Assembly (NCBI RefSeq): GCF_945859685.1
Contig: NC_079149.1
Location: forward strand, 37,785,136 to 37,849,135
DNA from: Eupeodes corollae
Lineage: Eukaryota > Arthropoda > Insecta > Diptera > Syrphidae
Direction: 5' to 3'
DNA length: 64,000 nucleotides
Position 1 is the first letter of the stretch, and each line of letters begins with the position of its first letter. Under the pieces are notes generated by a model. It was given only the letters and a program-made list of their open reading frames with translations, was not told the origin of the DNA and did not search any database. Both the position numbers and the translations under genes were made by a program. Of this stretch, positions 1 through 10,727 are shown piece after piece.

Positions 1-1203
1 CCCCCCCCCAAACGAAAAACGGACAACGATTCATGGTAGATATGTACATGGAATTGGTAAAGAAGGCATCCTTGGTAGGTCAATCGGAAGACATAGCCTT
101 CACGACATCACATCCGAAAACGGACTCAGGCTTATCGACTTCCTGGCCGAGAAAAACATCTAGCATACTTGGCGTTCGTACGTACAGATCAGCCAACATA
201 GATTCCGACCACTACCTACATAGTTGTTGCTAAACTGAGCGTACGAATATCCATGGAAGCTCTTAGGCGAACAACAACCTCAAGGAGAAGATTCAATGTA
301 TAACGACTACAGCAGGAGGATACCGCCAATGCCTTTGCCGACCGAGTATGCCTAAAGCTTGCGAGAAACCCTACATCGGACGAGATATGACCAAAGACCC
401 CCTGGCAGCCTTGCAAACATTATTTCAGGAATGCTGCTGAAGAGGTGCTAGGTTTCTCACAGCCGCCACCAAGGAACCGCTGGTTTGACTCTGAATGTAC
501 TTAGGCAAACAAAGCCAAAACGGGGGCATACAGATTGAGGCAGCAAAAGACGACACGATCTTCCCGCCAGCTCTACGTCGACAAGAGATGGTATATGAGA
601 ACCGCTTGCTCAGAAGAAAGAGAAAAGACCATGAGCAGAGTGAAGTCGAGGAGATCCAGGGATGTTTTAACAGGAAACAGGTGCGGAGCTTTTATAGAAG
701 AGTCAAAAAGAAAACAATGAGATTCACTAGCTGCCCTGGAGCCTTTAAAGATAAGGAGGAGAATACCGTAGTCGAGACGCAGTCAATGCTAAAAATCTGG
801 AGAGATCATTTCAACCAGCTGCTTAATGGTGACGAAGTCAACGATTCCGCCAGCGAGCAGCCACGTCAAATCCATTTAGTTGATGATCTAGAGTTCCACC
901 CACCCGACCAGAGTGAGATCAAACTAGCCATCAACAGTCTGAAGTCAAAAAAAGCAGCTGGTGATGACGGTTTGCAGGCGGAGCTGTTTAAGTACGCTGG
1001 AGCAGACCTGGTAAGGAGCATTCCCGACGAGTGGAACTTAGCACCATCTACCCGATCCATAAAAAAGGTGACCGCATTCTTTGCGCCAACTACAGAGAAT
1101 TTTAAACATCGAGTACAAGATCTTGTCCAGCGTATTATGTAAACGCCTGGAGCCATTTACTGACGAACTAATTGGCCCTTACCAGTGTGACTTCAAGCCT
1201 GGT
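1..1203 (+). pseudogene. RTE-type LINE fragment: endonuclease end, linker, RT start
   Basis: A decayed piece of a non-LTR retrotransposon reading rightwards. Around 150-230 it encodes the end of an apurinic-type endonuclease (RTYRSANIDSDHY, holding the SDH catalytic motif). The following linker has frameshifts and stops. An open stretch at 495-1142 covers the endonuclease-RT linker and the RT N-terminus: IWRDHFNQL, then LKSKKAAGDDGLQAELFK, the usual SxKAAGxDGxxAELxK block of RTE elements. About 45 bases are missing before the PDEWN motif (1026), and beyond it the frame shifts (YPIHKKGD and NYR appear in another frame). Similarity ends near 1203 where a minus-strand element starts. It belongs to a subfamily related to, but distinct from, the copy at 55621. 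Confidence 0.8.
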
Positions 1204-2400
1204 TCGCCGTTTTGATACCAAAAACTCGTTTGACATGTGATAGAAATGGAAAGATTTATAGAGAAGCTTCATAGCGATTATGTAAGAGCCATTTTGTCGT
1301 ATTGACAAAAAAGATTAGGCCTCTAATCTTTGTCTCAGATAGCTCATCAAGTTCGTGAAAGAATGCTTTTCCAAAGCATTTCATTATAGTGTTTACCAAA
1401 GCAGGACATTTGCAGAGCAAATGGATTATCGTTTCACTTTCTCTTTAGTCACTAAAGCTACGGCAAAAGGTTTTGTAAGAGGTACCTAACTTCTCTGCAT
1501 GAACTCCTATAGGGCAATGTCCGGTACAAACCGCAACAATTCTGGCTATGTCTTGACTTGGCCTGCATAGAAGATCGTTTGCACGGGTTTTATTATAGGT
1601 GGCCCATATCTTTTTAGATTTAATGCAGTTGGGTAAATTGCTCCATCTTCGGTTTCATTCAGTTTGGTAGATAAAAAAGATTTAACTCTTCATAGCACCA
1701 AGAGGAATGTTAACCATTTCCGCAAGTGAGCTATGAAGGGCCGATCCATGCCTGGCTAGCTCGTCAGCCCGTTCATTTCCCACGATACCACTATGGCCCG
1801 GAACCCATATCAGGTTGACACCGAGGTTAATATTCAGGTTTGCAAGCTCATCGCGATATTGCTGGACCAATTTAGATGAGGATGTGGCCGAGTTAATTAC
1901 TTTGTCTGTAAAGATATAGCCGCATTTCGGTTTTGGTTTGGGGTTTGTTTAAGTATCTTACTTGCCTCCCTTATTGCCAGCAGTTCAGCCTGAAAAACGC
2001 TAGCAAAGTCAGGAAGCTTAAAGGATCCTACATTTAGGGACTCAGAAAAGATCCCAGAACCAACTCCGCACTCCATCTTTGAGCCCTCAGTAATTAGGGT
2101 TGAGTCGAAACCACGATTTTATCCTCCAAATCTTCTGTTAATGGGAAAATAACTTTAAAACCCTTACTAAGGCTCAAAGTAGAAGTGCAGTAGTCAGTGT
2201 CAGGTATTCAACGCCAATCCTGAGGTAACAAGAAGCAGAGGCAGGCGTCTTCTCCTGTGGAGTGATCAAGTTGAGGCCGACGCACGTCAACGTGGTATTC
2301 GAAATCGGAGGCAGCAAGCTGGGCATAGAGTAAGCTGTAGCGCCAACTAAAGTAAGTAGGTAAGTGAGTTTTCTAAGGCTATTGACCAAGTTTCTCATGA
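1204..2400 (-). pseudogene. R1/LOA-type LINE, 3' part with RNase H
   Basis: Reading leftwards from about 2400, frame-broken coding sequence gives an RT C-terminal segment and then an RNase H domain. The 1682-1870 frame contains WVPGHSGIVGNERADELAR, the classic RNase H C-terminal motif with its histidine and aspartate. Upstream, VFQAELLAIREA carries the helix glutamate and FTDK the next aspartate, while the first DGS motif reads EGS. Past the RNase H domain comes the C-terminal tail of this group (TGHCPIGVHAEKLG, then a His/Cys-rich HLLCKCP near 1410). An in-frame stop near 1685 and others make it non-functional. The 3' end abuts the RTE fragment at about 1204. The assignment to the R1/LOA group rests on RNase H plus tail; the exact clade is uncertain. 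Confidence 0.8.
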
Positions 2401-3750
2401 TATCGTCTCATCACTTTTAAGTTGAAGGCAGTTGGGGTTTCTCTTCAGTTTATCACATCGATTTCTTTCTATCTGATATATAGGCCTTATCAAGTTATAT
2501 TCACAAGTTCTTTCTCCAACATTTTCATTTGCCAAATCATTAAGGACCTCTACTATTAATGGTATTTAATTCCCTTTAACTGCATTATTTCATCAGAATG
2601 CCATAATGTTATGATTAAGATTCACTTAAGTGATAAATTTTAATATATCTACATTAAAACACACCTTCCACTCTTGCATCACTTTAACAAGCCAAAATCA
2701 ACTTCATGAAGGACGAAGTGTAACCAAGACTTTACCATCCAGAAGGCATTCTTAAAATAATTAAGAAACCATTCTTGATGAGTAATTAGGTCAAAATGCT
2801 GCATAGAAATACATAATCCAGTTTGTCGTCTGCCATAAGTTCCAAACATGGCTAACAAGAAGGTATTTATATACATATGTATGGTAAAGACTCACTTAAT
2901 TCCTATTTTCCTATATTCAATGTTATGTGTTTCGTGCAGACATTGAATAACGTAAACAGTTTATGGCATTTTGGTCTATCGCACAAACAGATCTCAAGTG
3001 TGAACGATTTAATCTGAAGCCCAACTGACCAATGCACAAAACTAACGAGAATACAGTCATAATATTCCCAGCATACTTACGTTATATTTGAACCTACAAA
3101 ATGGTCTTGCTCCTTCACATTGCGTTAATTTAAAATATAACTCCTTTCATTTGCATTCCTCCAATCCTGGCCACTTTTAATCCAAGGTGTTATATTGGAA
3201 CTATGTACGACAAGAGTGTATACCTTGTGTTGGTGGTATGCAATATACACAGTTCAGTGTTCCTATAGCCTATTGTATGGAATTCTCTTAGAATTAGGCC
3301 ATGGCATTATGGTGAAACATTCATTAGAAGTGACATTGGAGACGACGGCGACGCATGATAACGACGACGACCACCGGCATAACTATGCTCACATGGGGCT
3401 GTTCTTGATGTAGATGGACTCTTTGATAAAATTCTGGTGAATGCAGAACTCATGATGATTACACCTGCCTGACGGCTACGTCATCTCTACGGTCTAATAA
3501 AGAAGGCTTGAATTAAAGTGCTTTTGGTGGCATGGCATTCAAGAGGTTACCATTAGAAATGTTTCTAAAGCATTTTTTTCTATACGCTTTTGTGAGTTTT
3601 TTTAATAAGTATTGAGAGTTGCCATTTAGATATATAGAGAGTCCCCAGGGTTCACGTTTAACAAAAATGTCTTCAAACAGAAAATATCAACGTTAAGTTA
3701 GAACCAATGTTGCAATATTTTGCAAAAAATATCTGAACAATAACAATAAA
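2401..3750. other. Non-coding stretch, no gene recognised
   Basis: No credible coding frame. Small frames here (for example 2679-2876 and 3195-3413) have no recognisable motif and differ between the two duplicate copies at their ends. A short GAC-rich run near 3336-3375 is the only low-complexity feature. The sequence looks like ordinary intergenic or intronic DNA and reappears at 23756-25094. Confidence 0.6.
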
Positions 3751-4537
3751 AATTACAATTACAATTACAATTACAATTACAATTACAATTACAATTACAA
3801 TTACAATTACAATTACAATTACAATTACAATTACAATTACAATTACAATTACAATTACAATTACAATTACAATTACAATTACAATTACAATTACAATTAC
3901 AATTACAATTATAATTACAATTACAATTACAATTACAATTACAATTAAAATTACAATTACAATTACAATTACAATTTCAATTACAATTACAATTACAATT
4001 ACAATTACAATTACAATTACAATTACAATTACAATTACAATTACAATTACAATTACAATTACAATTACAATTACAATTACAATTACAATTACAATTACAA
4101 TTACAATTACAATTACAATTACAATTACAATTACAATTACAATTACAATTACAATTACAATTACAATTACAATTACAATTACAATTACAATTACAATTAC
4201 AATTACAATTACAATTACAATTACAATTACAATTACAATTACAATTACAATTACAATTACAATTACAATTACAATTACAATTACAATTACAATTACAATT
4301 ACAATTACAATTACAATTACAATTACAATTACAATTACAATTACAATTACAATTACAATTACAATTACAATTACAATTACAATTACAATTACAATTACAA
4401 TTACAATTACAATTACAATTACAATTACAATTACAATTACAATTACAATTACAATTACAATTACAATTACAATTACAATTACAATTACAATTACAATTAC
4501 AATTACAATTACAATTACAATTACAATTACAATTACA
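3751..4537. repeat. (AATTAC)n hexanucleotide array, ~131 units
   Basis: About 787 bases of a near-perfect AATTAC hexamer. There are only a few single-base interruptions, clustered near the left end (AATTAT near 3906, AATTAA near 3943, AATTTC near 3972). The rightmost 560 bases look perfect. Because six is a multiple of three, every frame is open: the long Val-Ile frame on the minus strand (3673-4542) is a by-product and not a gene. The left-end interruptions with a pure right end suggest growth from the right. Confidence 0.97.
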
Positions 4538-5759
4538 TCCATAAAACTACCGCAAAATTATATGAACCTTGGCAGAAAAATTAACCTTTGGTAACACTTG
4601 ACATTCTTGGCTCCCCTGAGCTAATTATATTTACCAAAGTCAATGATAGGTTTCCATACATATGGATCCACAAACACGATTATAGTAGGTCCTTTACACA
4701 TATCATTTTCATATGATGGAATGAAACGCTCTTCTTGAGAAGCGTTATCATACATTTCGACAGCTAAGACTGAAAATACACTGATTGTAGGAACTCCCTT
4801 CTGCATCCGCATGTTCAAGAAGTTCTGCAATCTTCAATAGATACACATATGTATGCATAATAGCCAAAGCAAAGGGAGGGTTGAGTTGGGACTGAAAGAC
4901 ATCTTAGATGATATGTTTGCACAGGCCGATGGTTATCTTGTTTCCATTAACAATGTGCGTGCTATTTGCATGGATTATTGATAAACTGTAAACATTTAAT
5001 GGACATTGCTGTTTCTGATGCTGCAACTGCTGTTGCTTTTGATGCAACTGCAATGCATGTTCACGATACTTATACGTGTCGTATATCTAGACAGTTGTTA
5101 ATCTTTGCTGACTGAATGTGTTCATTTGTTGTATGGAGCTGCATATGTATTTCTTACATATCCAAACATAATTATATGTTATGTGTAATAGGAAATTATT
5201 CAGGAATTGATTATGTTACTTTATGTTTGAATAATGTAAACTATTCCAATGCAAAGAAAGAGCGAGAGAGAAACTTGCATATGTTAAGCTTTTATACATC
5301 TTCTGGTCTTTCTACTTGCAATGGAAATGTCCAAGGAAATGTTGAAAATATAATAACTTAGTTTACAAAGCTTAACATAGGTTTTCCTTCATAACATAAC
5401 AACTTCCAAAGTATTGAGAAAATTTTCCCATGCTCAACTTTATTGAAATATAAAATTAATGAATACATTTTTGAATAATTAAAAGGCTATAGAACATGAA
5501 ATTGTTGATATTGCTTTGTTTTGTTTTAAGGTAGAGTTAAATGACATTTTTATATACATACACCTGGACGTCAGTCATTGTCAGTTTCGAATTCGAAATA
5601 TCATGTTTGAAATTACTATTAAAAGACAAAATAAAGCTGAACAAAGATTTGCTAACTATATTTTAATCAAAATTCTGTCATCCTTATTTGTACCGAAAAA
5701 GTACGAATAAATTTACGGTGTTAATGGCTACGAAAGATCTGACTAGTTCTAAACAACAA
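4538..5759. other. Non-coding stretch, no gene recognised
   Basis: AT-rich unique-looking sequence with a CTG/CAA-rich patch near 5005-5060 of the kind common in fly introns. The frames at 4621-4830 (minus) and 5116-5361 (plus) are short, lack recognisable domains and are not preserved end to end in the duplicate (25544-26731). Nothing else can be supported. Confidence 0.55.
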
Positions 5760-6415
5760 TGGGTGACGTTTTTCGTCGTCCTTAGCTCAAGAACCAGAAG
5801 AGATATCGACTTCAAATCAATTTTGTTATACAGATAATAAGGCAAAACGATGCAGAAAGGGCTCTCAAGAAAATGGTGTGGGTGTTTTTTTTTACCATAG
5901 CAGTTTAAAAAAAAAGGTGAACATTTTGGTAAACCCTAAAAATCTAACGAACGAAGAACGTTAAAGACTTGAATTAAATTTTATATTGTGTATTGTAACG
6001 TAATACCAAAGCAGTATATTTTTGGATAAAAATCCAATTAACGGTTTTTTTAATAAATCGAAAAAATGATTTCATCTCCAAAACAATGTTATGCAACGAA
6101 AAAAAAGAAGATTATTAACATCTAGTAAAATTTTGAGAAAAATAAAATTGAAAACTTTTTTTTATAAAAATAGGAACCTTAAGAAAACATTACTCAAAGT
6201 TGGCGAAAATTGAATTTCGACTCAAATATCTTTTCAAAAACTTAAGATTATGGCTTCAAACTTATTTTTTCTTATAAGATATATTGTTTTCAACATTTGG
6301 TAAAATTTTGAGAAAATTCTAATTGAAAGTTTTCTTACAAAAAACTAAAACATTAAACAAAAATTACTCAAAGTTGGTAAAACTTGATTTTCGACTCAAA
6401 TATCTTTCAATACTT
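5760..6415 (+). repeat. AT-rich repeat family, copy truncated at both ends
   Basis: Begins inside the family at the ACGTTTTTCGTCGTCC segment. It continues through the conserved GGGCTCTCAAGAAAAT and TAACGGTTTTTTTA blocks into the sub-repeats (CTCAAAGTTGGTAAAA, CGACTCAAATATCTTT). The right end is cut at about 6415 by the RTE segment that starts there. In copy 2 the same repeat runs on to its natural terminus at about 27376, so the copy 1 end was removed by the RTE event. Confidence 0.8.
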
Positions 6416-7945
6416 TGCGATCATGCCCTCCAGGTTGGGGGTTGTGCCGTCGGGGTGACTTTCTGGCCACGTAAAAACATCATAGTTTCGAAGCACCAAC
6501 AAGCTTTGGATACGGACGGATTCACTGTTGACAACCCACGCAAACGAAATAAGGACAACAAACTTCGGATATGTACGTGGAATGTTAGGTCCCTTAACAG
6601 ACCACGTGCAGCCGAACAATTAGCGGAAGCCCTTAACTGCTGCAAGGCAGATAATACCGCCGTCCCAGAAGTGCGATGGGATGGACCGGGCAAACGCAAA
6701 CTAAAAGACTGCGACATCTACTACGGTGACTGCTACCGAGAACAAAGACAGCGTCTATTTGGTTGTGGATTTGTTGTTGGAACTAGGCTCAGGCAAAAAG
6801 TCTTGAGTTTCAACAGTGTGAGCGAGTGCATCATGACAATCCGCATCAAGGCTAAATTCGCCAACATAAGCCTAATATGCGCGCATGCCCCAACAGAGGA
6901 GAAAGATGAAGACACCAAAGACATATTCTTCGAGCTCTTGGACAAGACATATGAGCAGTGCCCTGGCTATGACATTAGAATTGTCTTAGGAGATTTTAAT
7001 GCCAAGCTAGGAAGAGAAGACATCTTTGGTGGCATAATTGGGAGATACAGCCTGCACGACACTACCTCCGACAACGGATTCAGGCTGGTCGATTTCGCTG
7101 CGGGGCGAGACTTTCGAGTAGCTTGTACGCTGTTCACGCATCTCTATATCCACAAGGGGAAATGGCAATCTCCTGATCAATCAACCGTCAACCAGATTGA
7201 CCACATTGCGATCGACGCACAACACTTCTCCAGTATACAGGATATCCGAACATTCCGAGAGGCTAACATTGACTCGGAACACTACCGCGTATAAGATCCT
7301 CTCTGCCGTATTATGTGAACGTCTAAAGCCATTCGTCAACAATCTGATTGGTCCTTATCAGGACCAATTAGGACTTTCCTGGCTTCAGACCAGGAAAGTC
7401 CACTATCGAAAAAGCCGAAGGAAAACCTAATTTTTCCTATACACATAAGTATATATTCATTGGTCAATACATTATCTTTTAATATCGACCAAATATTCAC
7501 ACTACGGAAGATCTTGGAAAAAACCCAGGAGCTTCAAATCGATAACCACCATCTCTTCATCGATTTTAAAGCCGCGTATGACAGCATCCATAGGGAAGAG
7601 CTCTACCGAGCAATGTCTAGTTTTGGCATCACTGTCAAACTTATCCGTTTGTGCAGAATGACGATGGAGAATGCACGCTGCTCTATCAAGGTCGGAAAAG
7701 ATCTTACCGATGCATTTGATGTCAAAAAACGTTTTAGAAAAAGCAATGCACTGTCGTGCGACTTCTTAAACATCGTTCTGCAAAGAATTGTGCAAAACTC
7801 AACCGTCAACACTGGAGGCACAATCTTCCAAAGTTCCATCCAATTACTCGGATACGCAGATGATATTGACAAAATTGGAAGATCAAAGCGTGATGTCAGT
7901 GGAGCGTTTTTGAGCATTGCGACGGAAGCGAAGAAGATGGGTTAA
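6416..7945 (+). pseudogene. RTE-type LINE, internally deleted, copy-1-specific
   Basis: A rightward copy with its 5' leader, an open endonuclease frame to 7294, then RT. The endonuclease shows TWNVRSL, an EVRWDG catalytic-glutamate motif, LGDFNAKLG and QIDHIAID. The final SDH motif reads SEH, which should cripple it. The frame then jumps straight from the endonuclease end to YKILSAVLCERLKPFV of the RT, a deletion of roughly 1.1 kb with GCGT-like microhomology at about 7282. RT motif A (FIDFKAAYDS, 7559-7588) and motif C (YADD, 7852-7863) are present, but the motif B region reads RFRKSNALS instead of GFRQGDALS. Coding sequence stops at KKMG (about 7943), joined head-on to the minus-strand RTE tail. 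No counterpart exists in copy 2. Confidence 0.85.
7347..7401. repeat. Two adjacent perfect palindromes inside the RTE copy
   Basis: Positions 7347-7355 (ATTGGTCCT) are repeated inverted at 7360-7368 (AGGACCAAT). Positions 7371-7382 (GGACTTTCCTGG) are repeated inverted at 7390-7401 (CCAGGAAAGTCC). Other RTE copies in the window have plain sequence here (CAGTGTGGCTTCAGACC), so the inverted arms are inserted copies of flanking sequence. Extra filler with a further GGAAAA/TTTTCC pair follows at about 7421-7440. Confidence 0.9.
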
Positions 7946-10315
7946 GTGGTTAAAGTGGCGCTACACTTCGGGCGGACCTGGGCTTCAACCAACATGCGTC
8001 TCCAGCCAGCTTGGTCCCCAGATAGCTGTGTCCAGTTTCGCACGCTAAGTTGGTTGAGGTCTTCACCCTCCTGAGTGCGCCACCTGAGTCGCGGTCTTCC
8101 TCTACTGCGCCGTCCCTCGGGATTGGATTCGAAGACCTTCCGGGCTGGAGCGTTGAAGTCCATTCACTCTACAGAACCCAGCCATCTAAGACGTTGGATC
8201 TTAATTCTTCTAACCAATTCAGTGCGCTGTACAGCCCGTACAAGTCATCGTTATATCTTCTCCTCCATTCTCCATCTATGCGTACGGGACCAAAAATCAC
8301 CCGAAGAATTTTTCTCTCGAAGCATCCTAGGACGCTCTCATCTTTCATTGACAGGGTCCAGGCCTCAGCGCTATAAATGAGAACCGGGATAATGAGTGTC
8401 TTATAGATGGTGATTTTACATGCTCGAGAGAGGACTTTACTTCTCAATGGCCTTCTAAGTCCAAAAAAGCAGCGATTTGCAAGAGTTATTCTTCGTTTGA
8501 TTTCAGCGCTGGTGTCGTTGTCTGTGTTAATAGCGGTGCCTAGGTAGACAAAGTCCTTAACTACCTAAAAGTTATAGCTGTCCATGGTGACGTTTTGTCC
8601 AAGACGTCGCCGTTCAGTGTCCTTTTTTGATGACAGCATATACTTGGTCTTGCCCTCATTGACCACTAAACCCATCTTCTTCGCGTCGCAATGCTCAAAA
8701 ACGCTCCACTGACATCATGCTTTGATCTTCCAATTATGTCAATATCATCTGCGTATCCGAGTACTTGGATGGATCTTTGGAAGATTGTGCCTCTAGTGTT
8801 GACGGTTGAGTTTTGCACAATTCTTTGCAGAACGATGTTTAAGAAGTCGCACGACAGTGCATCGCTTTTTCTAAAACGTTTTTTGACATTAAATGCATCG
8901 GTAAGATCTTTTCTGACCTTGATAGAGCAGCGTGCATTCTCCATCGTCATTCTGCACAAACGGATAAGTTTGATAAGTTTGATAGGGATGCAAAAACTAG
9001 ACATTGCTCTCTAGAGCTCTTAGCTATAGATACTGTCATAAGCGGTTTGAAAATCTATAAATAGATGGTGGGTATCGATTTGCATCTCCTGTTTTTCCCC
9101 AGATCTGCCGTAGTGTGAATATTTGGTCGATAGTGGACTTTCCTGGTCTGAAGCCACACTGATAAGGACCTATCAGTTCGTAGACGAATGGTCTCAAAAC
9201 TTCACAGAAAAGATCTTATATGCAATGTTAAGGGGACTGATGCCTCTGTAGTTGGCGCTATTTAGTGGGTCTCCTTTTTTATGTATCGGGTAAACTATGA
9301 TGAGATTCCACTTATCGGGCATTCTTTCTTCCGACCATATTTTGCAGATGAGTTGGTGCATGCTCTGTACCAAGTCACGCCTGCTGCTTTAAATAGTTTG
9401 GCAGTGTTGCCGTCAGCTCCATCAGCTTTGTTTAACTTCAATTTAGATATAGCTATCTTCACTTCCTCGAGGTCAGGTAGGTGGAATTGTTGCTCTGAAT
9501 TGCCTAGGTTAAGTGCTTTTCCCTTACAGAGGAATTTGGTTTGTCATCGCAGTTATATCAAGCGGAGAAGTGGTCTTTCCATATTCTCAACATAGACTGT
9601 GGTTCTACTATGATTTTCCTCTGATCGTCCTTACCAGGTGACATCCTTCTACCTCCTCGATCTCGTGCTATTTTTTTTTTCCATCTGAAAAGCCGGTGTT
9701 TCTATCTCCTCTTCTGCTCGTAGAGCTTGCGAGCAGCTCTGGTCTTTCTGTGTAGCGCCGCGCCGTTTTGTATGCTTCTTGCTTCGCTGCGTGCGCTAAA
9801 TGGCATTCGTCGTCAAACCAGAGGTTTAGCTGTGGTGGCCATTTGAAACCTAGCACTTCAGAGGCGGCATCTCTGATGGCTGCAAGGCAATGTTGCCACT
9901 GGTTTTCAATGCTTAATGCAGGCAGCATTGGACTATTTAAGTAGTTACTAGAGACTCGATCGGAAAAGAACATGGTAGTCTCTTGCGATTGTAGCCGTCT
10001 AACGTCGAAACTGTTCACAGTACTTCCTTGTTTTGGCTTGGATCGGGATATCCGTAGTCGTACCTTGGTTAGAGTCAATGTTTTCCCCTCCTAATGTTCG
10101 GATATTCTGTATACTGGAAAAGTATAGTGCGTCGATCGCAATTTGGTCAATATGGTTGATAGTTGATTGATCAGTAGATTTCCAAGTCCCCTTGTGGATA
10201 TAAGGATGTGTGAACTGCTTACTAGCTACCAGAACGTCTCGCCCAGCAGCGAAATCGATCAGACTGAATCTGTTGTCTTCTCTTCCTAGCTTTTCGTTAA
10301 AATCTCCTAAAGTGA
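7946..10315 (-). pseudogene. RTE-type LINE, 5'-truncated, many frameshifts (copy 1)
   Basis: The 3' end lies at about 7950 and the element reads leftwards from about 10315. In coding order: the end of the endonuclease (10078-10315, degraded), a linker (9668-10078, with WFDDEC), RT fingers near 9290-9480, and the palm at 8666-9004 with ALSCDFLNIVLQRIV and LGYADDIDIIG (motif C intact). The thumb and C-terminal tail follow at 8169-8447 (AEAWTLS, RWRRRYND-like) and 7942-8163 (ARKVFESNPEGRRSRGRPRLRW). Several frames and stops break it. It carries the same unusual RFRKS motif B residues as the plus-strand neighbour at 6416-7945, unlike the duplicate in copy 2. Confidence 0.85.
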
Positions 10316-10727
10316 ATCAAAGAGCCGCAAAAAATATTGATGTGGCCAAAATGATGAACATTGTGACCAAAACTCCAACTACGGCTATGAAATCTCGAAA
10401 ATTGTGAGTAAAACTCTGAAAATCTAAATGGATCCTTGATATTGATCAAAGTGACAAATTTGTAATTGCACCTTAAATGTTCGAAGATGAGGCTGATGTA
10501 ATTCTTATACGGAGAAGTGATTGTTGTATCGAGGTTGTATTACTTAAAGGCTTTTCATTATTAGAATTCATCAAACTTTAACTAGGAAGGTCTTTATTTT
10601 TAGAAAACTGTTTCATAACAGAAACGCACAAAATCACAATTTCGCAAGAAAAGCTTCCCAAGCGTGTTATTTTTCGAAGGAGTGATAACTATTGGTTCTA
10701 TGAGGCCTTAGCGTGAAGGCTTGACAA
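10316..10727. other. Short non-coding spacer between two LINEs
   Basis: About 410 bases between the 5' break of the RTE copy and the 3' end of the R1/LOA copy. No coding sequence is recognised. The block is conserved at 29926-30366. Confidence 0.5.

Noticed and set aside
3673..4542. 289-residue minus-strand frame of alternating Val and Ile
   Set aside because: It is a read-through of the AATTAC array, where every frame is open; not a protein.
4621..4830. Short minus-strand frame preserved in part at 25624-25841
   Set aside because: No motif, different ends in the two copies, and preservation is explained by recent duplication.
8050..8380. Plus-strand frames over the minus-strand RTE copy
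   Set aside because: Shadow frames opposite RT and tail coding sequence; the minus-strand translation matches RTE proteins.
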